A stretch of 64,000 nucleotides of DNA from Bacteroidaceae bacterium. GTDB lineage: Bacteria; Bacteroidota; Bacteroidia; Bacteroidales; Bacteroidaceae. The DNA is taken from NCBI GenBank assembly GCA_017938245.1, contig JAGBBX010000003.1, forward strand, positions 1 to 64,000, in the 5' to 3' direction. Positions 1-8,132 of the stretch are shown piece by piece. The notes under the pieces were generated by a model. That model saw only the letters and a list, made by a program, of their open reading frames with translations. It did not search any database and had not been told where the DNA came from. Position 1 is the first letter of the stretch; the number at the start of each line of letters is the position of its first letter. The translations under genes and the position numbers were made by a program.

Positions 1-9
1 AAACAAACA

Positions 10-52
10 ATAGCTATTCCTATGTTTTTCAAAGGAATAGCTATATTTTTTT
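10..52 (+). terminator. Rho-independent terminator of a gene left of the window
   Basis: A perfect 12-bp stem (ATAGCTATTCCT at 10-21 with its complement at 33-44) and an 11-nt loop are followed by ATTTTTTTG. The T-run lies on the plus side, so it most likely ends a rightward transcript that starts before the window. Confidence 0.7.
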
Positions 53-175
53 GTCATCTACAGAAGTATAGAAACTGAACTAATAAAATCAAAGAGGGCA
101 ACCCTATCTTACTTTTGGGTCACCCTCCTACACGCAATAAAAAGCCCCAGGTCACGGGAATAATATATAAACAAA

Positions 176-197
176 GAAGAAGCCGTAAGGCTTCTTC
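176..197 (-). terminator. Terminator of the tRNA-Asp transcript
   Basis: GAAGAAGCC and its complement GGCTTCTTC flank a 4-nt loop. On the minus strand the hairpin lies 3 nt after the tRNA 3' end and is followed by TTTGTTTAT. It fits a factor-independent terminator for the tRNA. Confidence 0.65.
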
Positions 198-200
198 CAG

Positions 201-274
201 CGGTGCGTACGGGACTCGAACCCGTGACCCCATGCGTGACAGGCATGTATTCTAACCAACTGAACTAACGCACC
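201..274 (-). tRNA. tRNA-Asp (anticodon GTC)
   Basis: On the minus strand the acceptor 5' side GGTGCGT (274-268) pairs with ACGCACC (208-202), with discriminator G at 201. The anticodon arm has loop CTGTCAC, giving anticodon GTC. The T arm is ACGGG-TTCGAGT-CCCGT and a D arm with AGTTCAGTTGG is present. CCA is not encoded. The length is 74 nt and no stem is broken, so the gene looks functional. A related but degenerate tRNA-Asp 3' half lies at 36141-36187. Confidence 0.97.
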
Positions 275-307
275 AATATGTCTGCTTTTCTCATCTGAAA
301 GCGAGTG

Positions 308-315
308 CAAAGATA
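308..315 (-). promoter_or_regulatory. Likely -7 box for tRNA-Asp
   Basis: TATCTTTG on the minus strand matches the Bacteroidota -7 consensus TAnnTTTG and lies about 33 bp before the tRNA 5' end. No clear TTTG -33 box is at the usual spacing, so only the -7 element is supported. Confidence 0.4.
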
Positions 316-409
316 GAACAATATTTTGAATATCGGATAATTTTTGTCTGTTTTTTTTCTTGACTCCCTCTTTTTTGTGCTTTTTTGCCTTTTAACAGCG
401 CCTAAGGTT

Positions 410-937
410 CTATTTTCTTATCATTTGTACAAGAAAAACATTCTTGTATAGTGCATCGTTACTTATCCAATCTTTTAGCTCTGCTGTTACCTCGAATCCC
501 GCTTTCCGGAATAGTTGCAGGCTTGCTTCGTTGTCGCTTGGTACGTATGCATAGAGCTGGTGCAGGTGTAAAAAATCGAGGGAGTATGTTGTTAGCAGTG
601 AGAGGGCTTCGCTTGCTATTCCTTGCTGTCGGTAGTTATCCAAAATGCCTATGCACACTTCGGCGCGGGAGTTGTGCGGGTCGAAATTGGCAAGGTCAAT
701 CATTCCTACGCTCTCGCCGCTGTGCAGTGTGATGATGAATCGTGCCTGCCCTTCTGCATAAAGGTTTTGCGTTGACTGCTCTAAGTAGGCTCTAAGGGTG
801 TGACGCGAGTAGGGCAGAGTGCTACACCCGATGCTCCATAGCCTTGTGTCGTTCTCCATCTTGTAGAGTAGTTCAAGGTCTTCGGGCTCGGGAGAGCGTA
901 GCTCTATTCTCTCGTTTCTAAGCCATTGGTTGTTCAT
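410..937 (-). CDS. GNAT N-acetyltransferase, RimJ/RimL type
   Basis: This is a 175-residue cytoplasmic protein of typical single-domain GNAT length. It opens with the RimJ/RimL-like element ERIELRSPEPEDLELLY. The acetyl-CoA binding motif is in the second half: EVCIGILDNYRQQGIASEAL contains the R/Q-x-x-G-x-A loop, and SDNEASLQLFRKAGF is the usual final strand-helix. These proteins transfer acetyl from acetyl-CoA to an amino group on a protein N-terminus, amino acid or small molecule; the substrate cannot be read here. It is the last gene of a leftward set after recR, a membrane protein and a glycosyltransferase, with an 8-bp gap to the latter, so it is probably cotranscribed. Confidence 0.85.
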   Translation of the reverse strand: MNNQWLRNERIELRSPEPEDLELLYKMENDTRLWSIGCSTLPYSRHTLRAYLEQSTQNLYAEGQARFIITLHSGESVGMIDLANFDPHNSRAEVCIGILDNYRQQGIASEALSLLTTYSLDFLHLHQLYAYVPSDNEASLQLFRKAGFEVTAELKDWISNDALYKNVFLVQMIRK

Positions 938-945
938 TGCTCTTT

Positions 946-2139
946 CTATTTAGCGATATACACAGTGCCGTCGTCGGTTATGAGTACCTTTGTCTCGGTC
1001 GAGTATGTAGCCAGACGCAGGGTATTGCCGGGTGTCTGTTGCAGTAGGGCTATCATACTATCGTAGGAGTAGCTCTCGCTGTCGTAGAGTATGTAATTGT
1101 ATGTTTCTTTGCTGTTGTCTACGGTAAGATGTCCTTGTGGAAGGCTCTCTTCGTTGGCTGTTATATAAAGGTGCTGTTCGGTCTGATTGTTTGCCTTTAG
1201 GATCTCTTTTATCTCCCCTAGTGCCTTTTCGCTTCCTATTACAATGAATCGCTTGGGTGGTTCTACCCAATTTTCCCAATCTTTTCCGTGAAAGAGTGGG
1301 TTGGCATAGTGTATGCGCATTTTCAGGAATGCTACAACGAATTTCAACGGTAGGTACGAGAGTATATGATATACAGGGAAATGTTTCCTGAAAAATATCT
1401 GCAACGATGAGTAGAGCCAATAGCGGTAGCGCAATTTACTTTTTATCGAGCTTTCGCCTTTGTAGTGAAATATGGAGTATGGCAAATAGTAGTTTTTGTG
1501 TCCGCTACGCAGTATGCGGTACGAGAGGTCGCTATCCTCCCAATACATAAAGAAATCTTCGTCAAGAAAGCCGATCTTGTCTAATATGCTTTTACGAATG
1601 AACATACAGGCGCCCGAGACCATCTCAATTTCGTTTACCTGCTCCTTGTCGAGGTAGCTCATATAGTAGTGCCCGAAGAGGCGGCTCTCGGGGTAGCGAC
1701 GACAGAGTCCTGTTGCCTTGCACAGACTCACCCAGGGGGTTACTATGCCTCGGCGCGACTCCATTGCAAAGGTGCCGTCTTTATTTATCATTTTTACACC
1801 AACGGCTCCCGAGTCGGGGTGTGCATCCATAAACTCTATGCTGCGATGTATCGCTTCGCGTGTGACTATTGTATCGGGGTTCAGCATCAGCAGATATTCA
1901 CCCGAGGCGTGCGAGAATCCTACATTGTTGCCGTGCGAGAATCCGCCATTATCCTTGCAGGCTATCCATTTTACATTGGGAAAGCGTGGGGGGATATACT
2001 CGTTTGAGCCATCCGACGAGGCATTATCTACCACAATAACTTCGGCGTCGATGCCATTGATAGCACTCTGCACCGAGCGCAGACATTGCTCGATGAAATA
2101 TTTTACATTGTAGCTGACTATGACTATCGATAGCTTCAT
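946..2139 (-). CDS. Family 2 glycosyltransferase with C-terminal extension
   Basis: This is a 397-residue protein. The N-terminal 250 residues are a GT-A fold of family GT2: it starts MKLSIVIVSYNV, has the nucleotide-sugar motif VDNASSDGS near residue 37, a LMLNPDT acidic motif near 84, and an acceptor-side region MYWEDSDLSYR near 190. This resembles the rhamnosyltransferase-like GT2 group. About 100 C-terminal residues (FIVIGSEKALGEI onward) form an additional alpha/beta-looking domain of unknown role. It probably adds a sugar to a cell-surface glycan or lipid on the inner face of the membrane; donor and acceptor are unknown. It lies 17 bp from the membrane protein and 8 bp from the acetyltransferase gene. 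Confidence 0.85.
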   Translation of the reverse strand: MKLSIVIVSYNVKYFIEQCLRSVQSAINGIDAEVIVVDNASSDGSNEYIPPRFPNVKWIACKDNGGFSHGNNVGFSHASGEYLLMLNPDTIVTREAIHRSIEFMDAHPDSGAVGVKMINKDGTFAMESRRGIVTPWVSLCKATGLCRRYPESRLFGHYYMSYLDKEQVNEIEMVSGACMFIRKSILDKIGFLDEDFFMYWEDSDLSYRILRSGHKNYYLPYSIFHYKGESSIKSKLRYRYWLYSSLQIFFRKHFPVYHILSYLPLKFVVAFLKMRIHYANPLFHGKDWENWVEPPKRFIVIGSEKALGEIKEILKANNQTEQHLYITANEESLPQGHLTVDNSKETYNYILYDSESYSYDSMIALLQQTPGNTLRLATYSTETKVLITDDGTVYIAK

Positions 2140-2156
2140 CTGTGTATTGGTGGGAG

Positions 2157-2609
2157 TTATTTCTCTGTTTCGCCGTTAAGAAGTTTTATAAGTTCGCGCT
2201 TGCTCGGATAGACGTAAATGGTGGCTATAAGACCAAATACTGTGTAGTAAAGATATGTCTCTTTTTCCGAAATGAAGTACAATGCACTGCCTGTAAAAAT
2301 AGGCATCACACAGCAACCGGTACGTATTAAAATATATGAGTAATAGCTGTTACACCATTCTGCAATGTTCTCTCTGTTGGCTTTCTTTATCATTTTGTTG
2401 AACAATACTATTCCAAAAGGAATAAGTGCCAATGAGGCTACTGCAACCAATTCGGCTTCATACAATATCTCGGTGTCATCAGCGGCTCTTGGTGGTAATA
2501 TCCCTGTAAACATCATAATAAAGAAAGATAGTGACATAGCGAGCAGCATAAAATAAATCAAGAGTGTAGTTTTTCTTTTTTGTTCGGCTATTTTAAGTTT
2601 CTCTTCCAT
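2157..2609 (-). CDS. Small integral membrane protein, function unknown
   Basis: This 150-residue protein has about four hydrophobic segments (near residues 15-35, 50-70, 90-110 and 115-130) after a charged N-terminus MEEKLKIAEQKRK. I recognise no enzymatic motif. The gene sits between recR (11 bp upstream) and the glycosyltransferase (17 bp downstream) on the same strand, so it is likely translated from the same transcript. It could be an accessory membrane protein for the glycosyltransferase or simply an operon passenger. Coding potential is supported by frame length and tight spacing, not by a recognised family. Confidence 0.7.
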   Translation of the reverse strand: MEEKLKIAEQKRKTTLLIYFMLLAMSLSFFIMMFTGILPPRAADDTEILYEAELVAVASLALIPFGIVLFNKMIKKANRENIAEWCNSYYSYILIRTGCCVMPIFTGSALYFISEKETYLYYTVFGLIATIYVYPSKRELIKLLNGETEK

Positions 2610-2620
2610 AGTATAAGTGT

Positions 2621-3244
2621 TTAGAATGTTTTTCCTGTGAATGGGGTGCGGTTCACAATGGAGCGTCCGAGGGTAATTTCGTCGGCATACTCGAGCTCGT
2701 CGCCCACCGATATTCCGCGTGCAATTACCGATAGCTTAACGTCGTATTGCATTAGTTTGCGGTAGATGTAAAAATTTGTGGTGTCTCCCTCCATCGTGGA
2801 ACTTAGTGCAAGGATTATCTCCTTTACCTCGCCCGAGGCCACGCGAGCGATGAGGCTTTCTATCTGTAGGTCGCTTGGCGATACTCCGTCCATAGGAGAT
2901 ATTACGCCACCCAGTACGTGATAGACACCGCGAAACTGCATTGTGTTCTCTACAGCCATAACATCCTGTATATTCTCGACTACGCAGATGATGGAGTGGT
3001 CGCGAGAGGGGTTGGCACAGATGGGGCAAATTTCGCTGTCCGAGATGCTGTGACACTCGCGGCAATATACTGCTTCGCGTTTAAGGCGTATGATGGCATC
3101 GGAGAATGCAGCGACCTCCTCCTCGGGCTTACGCAGAAGATGCAGCACAAGGCGTGTTGCTGTTTTTCGTCCTATTCCCGGAAGTTTGCTGAATTCGTTT
3201 ACGGCTCTTTCGAGTAGTGTAGATGGATATTCCTGTGTCATCAA
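2621..3244 (-). CDS. recR: Recombination mediator RecR
   Basis: This 207-residue protein has the standard RecR length and architecture. A helix-hairpin-helix region ([17 protein letters not shown], residues 19-35) is followed by a four-cysteine zinc finger, CRECHS and CPIC, at about residues 57-75. A Toprim domain follows with the acidic start [12 protein letters not shown], then a C-terminal [15 protein letters not shown] segment. RecR acts with RecO (and RecF) to load RecA onto single-stranded gaps. It is the first gene of the leftward set and is divergent from engB, with TATCTTCG-type promoter boxes on both sides of the intergenic space. Confidence 0.97.
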   Translation of the reverse strand: MMTQEYPSTLLERAVNEFSKLPGIGRKTATRLVLHLLRKPEEEVAAFSDAIIRLKREAVYCRECHSISDSEICPICANPSRDHSIICVVENIQDVMAVENTMQFRGVYHVLGGVISPMDGVSPSDLQIESLIARVASGEVKEIILALSSTMEGDTTNFYIYRKLMQYDVKLSVIARGISVGDELEYADEITLGRSIVNRTPFTGKTF

Positions 3245-3262
3245 TTGTCATTTATAAGTTTG

Positions 3263-3270
3263 CGAAGATA
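3263..3270 (-). promoter_or_regulatory. Likely -7 box of the recR operon
   Basis: TATCTTCG on the minus strand lies 18-26 bp before the recR ATG and is the same 8-mer as the box before engB (3364-3371). No convincing -33 TTTG is visible. Confidence 0.4.
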
Positions 3271-3343
3271 ACTAAAAATGAGCATAAAAAGGTTTTTTGC
3301 CTTTTTTATTTGGTGTCGCAGTAGCTTTTTTCTCTATTTTTTC

Positions 3344-3371
3344 TTGGTTAACGAAAGAAAATGTATCTTCG
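3344..3371 (+). promoter_or_regulatory. Promoter of engB
   Basis: TTGG at 3344 is separated by 17 bp from TATCTTCG at 3364-3371, close to the Bacteroidota pattern TTTG-N19-TAnnTTTG with C for T at one position. The engB start follows 20 bp later. Confidence 0.5.
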
Positions 3372-3391
3372 CAATCAAATAAAAAGACCGA

Positions 3392-3997
3392 ATGAAAAAG
3401 ATTGAGATAAAATCGGCCAAATTTGTGATAAGCAACAGCGATATTGCAAAGTGTCCGCAGGATGGCAAGCCCGAATATGCCTTTATAGGTCGTTCGAATG
3501 TTGGAAAATCGAGCCTCATAAATATGCTCACAAAACGCAACAAATTGGCTATGACATCCTCTATGCCGGGAAAGACACTGCTCATAAACCACTTTATCGT
3601 AAACGATGAGTGGTATCTTGTCGACCTTCCGGGTTATGGATATGCCAAGCGCAGTAAGTCGCAGACCGAGGCGTTGGAGCATATTATTTCGTCGTATGTA
3701 CTAGACCGCGAACAGATGACGTTGCTCTTTGTGCTCATCGACTCGCGCCACGAACCACAGAAAATAGACCTTGAGTTCTTCGAGTGGTTGGGCGAGAATG
3801 GTGTCCCCTTTGCTATCATATTCACCAAGGCCGATAAACTGAAAAAGACTCCGTTGGGATTGAATATCAAGGCCTATAAAGAGCGTCTGCTCGAACAGTG
3901 GGAGGAGCTCCCCCCTATTTTTATAACCTCGTCCGAGACTGCGCAAGGACGCGACGAGGTGCTGCAATATATCAACAGTATAAACGAAACATTATGA
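3392..3997 (+). CDS. engB: Ribosome biogenesis GTPase EngB (YihA/YsxC)
   Basis: This 201-residue small GTPase has the family length. The G1 P-loop is GRSNVGKS (residues 33-40), the G3 motif DLPGYG starts at residue 78, and the G4 motif TKAD is at 145-148. The family binds GTP and is needed for late assembly of the 50S ribosomal subunit. The start codon follows a TATCTTCG promoter box by about 20 bp. Its stop overlaps the start of the next gene in ATGA, which suggests translational coupling to the thioredoxin-like lipoprotein gene. Confidence 0.96.
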   Translation: MKKIEIKSAKFVISNSDIAKCPQDGKPEYAFIGRSNVGKSSLINMLTKRNKLAMTSSMPGKTLLINHFIVNDEWYLVDLPGYGYAKRSKSQTEALEHIISSYVLDREQMTLLFVLIDSRHEPQKIDLEFFEWLGENGVPFAIIFTKADKLKKTPLGLNIKAYKERLLEQWEELPPIFITSSETAQGRDEVLQYINSINETL

Positions 3998-5100
3998 TAA
4001 AAGAATTAAAAAATATTTTTATATGTGGTGCGCTTGCAGCTTTTGCCGCTTGTGGAAACGGAGGTTATGAGATTAGTGGCGAGTATCCCTCGGCTGCCGA
4101 TGGCACAGTGGTGTATCTTGCCAATCTTGATGCCGACTTTACAAAAACCGACTCGGCTGTTGTAAAGGGTGGGCGCTTCACGTTTACAGGCAGGCAGGAT
4201 ACTCCTGTGGTGCGTATGATTCTCTCCTCAATGGCACTGGACGGTGGTCCTGTAGTAGTGGAAAATGGTAATATCGATGTTCAGATAAAGAACGGATTCC
4301 GCCGAAAGGGAACCCCGCTCAACAATGATATGCAGCGTTTCTTCTCGGAACGTGCAAAGATGGCACGAGGTATTGAGCTTGTAGGAAACTATCTGGTTGC
4401 AAACAGTGCTCTCACCGATGCACAGCGCGACAGCTTACAGGGTGTTGTTGCCGAGGCTAGGACATCTTTTGTGGCGATGCTTCAAAAGAGTATAGGTGAT
4501 AATGTGAAGAACGCCCTCGGCGCCTTTCTGCTCACACAGTCCGAGGAGTATTTTACTCCTCAGGAGCTACACTCCATAATGTCTATGGTACCCGAGAACC
4601 TGCGCGACGAGCGCTTTAATGTAATGTATGCACGAGTTAAAATTGAGGCCGAGAATAGTATGCGTGCTTTTGCTACAGCGGTGGGTTGCCCCTATATAAA
4701 TTTTGAACTTCCCGATGTAAATGGCAAGAAGGTACTTCTCTCTAATATAGTAAACGCAAATAAATACACCTTGCTCGATTTTTGGGCCAGCTGGTGCATC
4801 CCCTGTCGACAAGAGGCGCCTGTGTTAAAGAAAATAGTTGCCGACTATGGCAAGCGAGGAGTGGCAGTTGTAAGCGTCTCGCTCGACTCCTCACTCGAGG
4901 AGTGGAAAGAGGGTATTTCCTCTTTAGGTCTCGGATGGACACAACTGTGTGGTCCCACAGGTGGTAGCGCCGAGGCTGCCGCAGCTTATGGCGTATCGTC
5001 AATCCCGATGCTGATACTGATAGATGCCGAGGGCAAGATTGTTATGCGTGGCGAGCCGGCCTATCGCGTTGCACAACAGCTCGAAGAGCTTATGAAATAA
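3994..5100 (+). CDS. TlpA-type thiol-disulfide lipoprotein with N-terminal DUF4369-like domain
   Basis: This is a 368-residue protein. I chose the ATG at 3994, which overlaps the engB stop by 4 bp, because it gives a lipoprotein signal with lipobox AFAAC (Cys20); the longer open frame to 3898 only duplicates engB sequence. Residues about 25-220 form a beta-rich DUF4369-like domain and the C-terminal 140 residues a thioredoxin fold. The active site is WCIPC (Cys267, Cys270) and the cis-proline segment is [10 protein letters not shown]. It is expected to reduce or isomerise disulfides of envelope proteins while anchored to a membrane. The CxxC spacer (Ile-Pro) differs from the Gly-Pro of TlpA and thioredoxin. 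Three relatives lie in the 17-20 kb operon. Confidence 0.9.
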   Translation: MIKELKNIFICGALAAFAACGNGGYEISGEYPSAADGTVVYLANLDADFTKTDSAVVKGGRFTFTGRQDTPVVRMILSSMALDGGPVVVENGNIDVQIKNGFRRKGTPLNNDMQRFFSERAKMARGIELVGNYLVANSALTDAQRDSLQGVVAEARTSFVAMLQKSIGDNVKNALGAFLLTQSEEYFTPQELHSIMSMVPENLRDERFNVMYARVKIEAENSMRAFATAVGCPYINFELPDVNGKKVLLSNIVNANKYTLLDFWASWCIPCRQEAPVLKKIVADYGKRGVAVVSVSLDSSLEEWKEGISSLGLGWTQLCGPTGGSAEAAAAYGVSSIPMLILIDAEGKIVMRGEPAYRVAQQLEELMK

Positions 5101-5107
5101 TACAGCT

Positions 5108-6340
5108 ATGGTGCTAAACTATATCTGGATAGCCTTTTTCATTGCGGCATTTGCTATTGCACTATGCCGCCTCTTGTTTATGGGCGACGTCGAGGTATTC
5201 CCTGCGATAATAAACTCTACTTTTGAGACCTCAAAGACTGCATTTGAAATCTCTTTAGGGCTTACAGGTGTGTTGTCGCTGTGGATGGGCCTGATGAAGA
5301 TTGGCGAACAGGGTGGCCTTGTCAATGCTCTGGCAAGAGTGCTTTCTCCTATTTTCAATCGCCTCTTCCCCGATATTCCCAAAGGTCATCCTGTTACGGG
5401 AACAATGTTTATGAATATCTCGGCAAATATGCTTGGTCTCGACAATGCGGCTACTCCTATGGGGCTTAAAGCGATGCAGGAACTTCAGCAGCTGAATACA
5501 AAGAAAGATACGGCTACCAACCCGATGATAATGTTTCTTGTGCTGAATACCTCGGGACTTACACTCATTCCAATGAGTGTGCTTCTCTATCGCACTCAAT
5601 TAGGTGCCGCGCAACCTACCGATGTCTTTATTCCTATTCTGTTGGCAACAACGGTGTCGACGATAGTAGGACTTTTGGTAACAAGCATCTACCAGCGCAT
5701 AAACCTATTTAATCGCACTATGCTGCTCTTTCTTTTTGGTGTTGCACTGTTTCTGGCAGCAGGAACGTGGGGCGTGGCATCGCTCTCGCGTGTGCAGGTG
5801 GAACTTTTTTCCACTACATTGGCTAATGTATTGCTGTTTACCATAATAGTGCTTTTCATTGTCTCGGGAATGCTGCGCAAAGTAAATGTATATGAGGCTT
5901 TTATCGAGGGCGCAAAAGAGGGTTTTACAACAGCAGTGAGGATAATCCCCTATCTTGTTGCTATACTTGTGGCGGTAGGTGTGTTTCGCGCTTCGGGTGG
6001 AATGGATGTGCTCATTGGCGCTGTTGCCTGGTGTGTCGAGGCTTGCGGTGGTAACTCCGATTTTGTGGGTGCGCTTCCCACTGCGCTTATGAAACCTCTT
6101 AGTGGCAGCGGTGCCCGAGGAATGATGATTGATGCAATGACAACATACGGTGCCGACTCTTTTGCCGGCCGACTGGCCTGCCTGTTCCAGGGAGCAACAG
6201 ATACTACTTTCTACATCATTGCTGTCTATTTTGGCAGTGTGGGAATACGTAAGACAAGACACGCAGTCACCTGCGGACTAATTGCCGATGCTGCAGGTAT
6301 ACTTGCTGCAATCGTTATAGGTTATCTCTTCTTTGGTTAA
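5108..6340 (+). CDS. Fused SpmA-SpmB nucleoside-recognition (Gate) domain membrane protein
   Basis: This 410-residue polytopic membrane protein corresponds to a fusion of the SpmA and SpmB spore-maturation proteins of Firmicutes. The first half has the Gate-type element LSLWMGLMKIGEQGGLV and GHPVTGTMFMNISANMLGLDNAATP; the second has YLVAILVAVGVFRASGGMD and ALMKPLSGSGARGMM. About ten membrane segments are present. Bacteroidota do not sporulate, so the role is not spore dehydration; transport of a small solute across the inner membrane is the usual suggestion, without proof. It starts 7 bp after the tlpA-like gene, and the downstream phosphoesterase begins 19 bp after it. Confidence 0.85.
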   Translation: MVLNYIWIAFFIAAFAIALCRLLFMGDVEVFPAIINSTFETSKTAFEISLGLTGVLSLWMGLMKIGEQGGLVNALARVLSPIFNRLFPDIPKGHPVTGTMFMNISANMLGLDNAATPMGLKAMQELQQLNTKKDTATNPMIMFLVLNTSGLTLIPMSVLLYRTQLGAAQPTDVFIPILLATTVSTIVGLLVTSIYQRINLFNRTMLLFLFGVALFLAAGTWGVASLSRVQVELFSTTLANVLLFTIIVLFIVSGMLRKVNVYEAFIEGAKEGFTTAVRIIPYLVAILVAVGVFRASGGMDVLIGAVAWCVEACGGNSDFVGALPTALMKPLSGSGARGMMIDAMTTYGADSFAGRLACLFQGATDTTFYIIAVYFGSVGIRKTRHAVTCGLIADAAGILAAIVIGYLFFG

Positions 6341-6359
6341 TATTATTTATGTTACGGCT

Positions 6360-7508
6360 ATGATAAAAAGAGTCATTTTATCGATGTTTTTTGTTAGCAA
6401 CATCCTTTTGTCGGTTGCCGATGATTTCAGGTTCAATCACGGCCCTTATCTTCAGAATTTGGGCAGCAACGAGGTAACGCTGTTTTTCACTACCTCGGCG
6501 CGAGCTTTTTCGTGGGTCGAGGTAAAGGGCGATGGTTGGGAAAAACCAAAATGTTTCTACACCGTGAATGACGGCCTTGTGCAAGCATATAATACACAGA
6601 ATGCGATAAGAGTCACAGGGCTTGAGCCGGGATGCGAGTATAGCTACCGCCTTGTTGCTAAGGAGATGAAACAGTTTCATCCCTATAAAATAGTCTATGG
6701 CGATAGCATTGCGTCACGGTGGGAGAGTTTTACCACTGTTCCCGAGAAGATGGACAGTAGCTCGTTTGTGATAATAAACGACGGACACGACGACGCGCAG
6801 AAGGTTGCTCGGTTGTTGGGTCGCTCGCAGCTCAAAAAAGCCGATGCGGTTATCTATCTTGGCGATATGACAAGTTATATCGATAATGCAGATGTTCCAT
6901 ATAAAGGATTCATCGATGTATCGGTCGATATGTTTGCTCGCAACAAGCCTTTCATAGCAGTGCGTGGCAACCACGAGACACGCGGAAATATGGGTCGCGA
7001 CTATGGTAACTATGTTGCACGTCCCGGCGGACGATTCTATAATATCTACTACTATGGTGAGACGGCACTTATTGTGCTCGATACAGGTGAGGATAAGCCC
7101 GATACTCACCCCGTTTATGGAGGAATAAACCGTTTCGACGAGTATCGACGGGAGCAGGCCCGTTGGCTCGAGGAAGAGGTAAAAAGCAAGCGTTTCCGCA
7201 AAACACGCAACAGAATTGTGCTTATGCACATTCCGCCCATTATCCCCGGCGAGGATAACTCGCCCGAGGGACACGCCGTAAAAGAGCTCTCGAAACTGTT
7301 TATCCCTATATTTAATAAGGCGAAAATAGACCTCGTGCTATCGGGGCACACTCACCGACAGTATGTGCTCCTGTCAAAGTTAAGTGGCAACATTTTCGAT
7401 ATTGTCATAAATGATAATAAAAGTGTAGTCGATTTAAAGTCGGGAAAAGATGGTATCAGAGTGAAAATAACCAATGAAAATGGATTAACCAACGATATTA
7501 TATTATAA
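6360..7508 (+). CDS. Secreted calcineurin-like metallophosphoesterase with N-terminal Fn3-like domain
   Basis: I chose the ATG at 6360 over a TTG at 6333, because it gives a clean signal peptide (MIKRVILSMFFVSNILLSVA). The 382-residue product has a purple-acid-phosphatase-like N-terminal beta domain (GPYLQNLGSNEVTLFF, residues about 30-110). A metallophosphoesterase domain follows with the metal-binding series IINDGHDD, YLGDMTSY, VRGNHETRG, LMHIPP and LSGHTHRQY. The fold binds two metals and hydrolyses phosphate mono- or diesters. The substrate is unknown; the protein should act in the periplasm or at the cell surface. It lies between the SpmAB fusion and ybeY, with a 3-bp gap to ybeY, so the three are probably cotranscribed. 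Confidence 0.88.
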   Translation: MIKRVILSMFFVSNILLSVADDFRFNHGPYLQNLGSNEVTLFFTTSARAFSWVEVKGDGWEKPKCFYTVNDGLVQAYNTQNAIRVTGLEPGCEYSYRLVAKEMKQFHPYKIVYGDSIASRWESFTTVPEKMDSSSFVIINDGHDDAQKVARLLGRSQLKKADAVIYLGDMTSYIDNADVPYKGFIDVSVDMFARNKPFIAVRGNHETRGNMGRDYGNYVARPGGRFYNIYYYGETALIVLDTGEDKPDTHPVYGGINRFDEYRREQARWLEEEVKSKRFRKTRNRIVLMHIPPIIPGEDNSPEGHAVKELSKLFIPIFNKAKIDLVLSGHTHRQYVLLSKLSGNIFDIVINDNKSVVDLKSGKDGIRVKITNENGLTNDIIL

Positions 7509-7511
7509 GAT

Positions 7512-7925
7512 ATGATAAGCTATCAGACCGATGGGGTTAAGATGCCCGCTATAAAGCGCCGCGATGTTTCGGCGTGGATAAAGAAAGTGGCTGCAAGTCA
7601 CGGTAAAAAAGTAGGGGATATCGCATATATCTTCTGTAACGACGAGAGGATTCTTGAGGTTAACCGCGAGTATCTTCAGCACGACTATTATACCGATATT
7701 ATAACATTCGATTACACCGAAGAAGATGTTATTTCGGGCGACCTCTTCATAAGCCTCGACACAGTGCTCAGCAACAGCGAGCAATTAGGGGTACAGTATG
7801 AGCAGGAACTGTACCGAGTGATTATACACGGCATTCTGCATTTGTGCGGAATTAATGATAAAGGCGAGGGCGAGCGCGAGATTATGGAGCGCGAAGAGAA
7901 TACGGCTCTTGCAATGCTTCAGTAA
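7512..7925 (+). CDS. ybeY: Endoribonuclease YbeY (16S rRNA maturation, ribosome quality control)
   Basis: This 137-residue protein is a compact version of YbeY. The diagnostic motif HGILHLCGINDK near residue 105 carries two metal-binding histidines (HxxxH). The third ligand position, where many YbeY proteins have GYDH, reads IND here. The upstream core ICNDERILEVNREYL and YTDIITFDY is typical. YbeY is a zinc-dependent RNase involved in 16S rRNA 3' end processing with RNase R. The start lies 3 bp after the phosphoesterase stop, and a weak terminator follows. Confidence 0.92.
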   Translation: MISYQTDGVKMPAIKRRDVSAWIKKVAASHGKKVGDIAYIFCNDERILEVNREYLQHDYYTDIITFDYTEEDVISGDLFISLDTVLSNSEQLGVQYEQELYRVIIHGILHLCGINDKGEGEREIMEREENTALAMLQ

Positions 7926-7948
7926 CAGAGCTTTTTAAAAGGATAACG

Positions 7949-7987
7949 AAAATCCATTGGCAAAATAACAGTTGACGATGGATTTTT
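7949..7987 (+). terminator. Possible terminator after ybeY
   Basis: AAAATCCAT at 7949-7957 and ATGGATTTT at 7978-7986 can pair around a 20-nt loop, ending in a short T-run. The stem is AT-rich and the loop long, so support is moderate. Confidence 0.45.
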
Positions 7988-8059
7988 GCTATTAAACGAC
8001 CTCAAAATGTTTAAATAAGTTATAAATTCCCTCTTTGCCGATTTCATCTTTTTTAATCT

Positions 8060-8090
8060 TTTGCATATTGAAATAATGATTATACTTTTG
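8060..8090 (+). promoter_or_regulatory. Consensus Bacteroidota promoter of the SusCD-TlpA operon
   Basis: TTTG at 8060-8063, a 19-bp spacer and TACTTTTG at 8083-8090 match the TTTG-N19-TAnnTTTG consensus exactly. The first gene starts about 43 bp downstream. No other promoter of comparable quality was noticed before the terminator at 20.55 kb. Confidence 0.75.
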
Positions 8091-8132
8091 TGACATTGTA
8101 TGTCGAATAAATTGTTAAAATTTGGATAATTG

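Noticed and set aside
88-130. Hairpin GAGGGCAACCC / GGGTCACCCTC near the window start
   Set aside because: The stem has central mismatches and no gene or T-run that it would serve.
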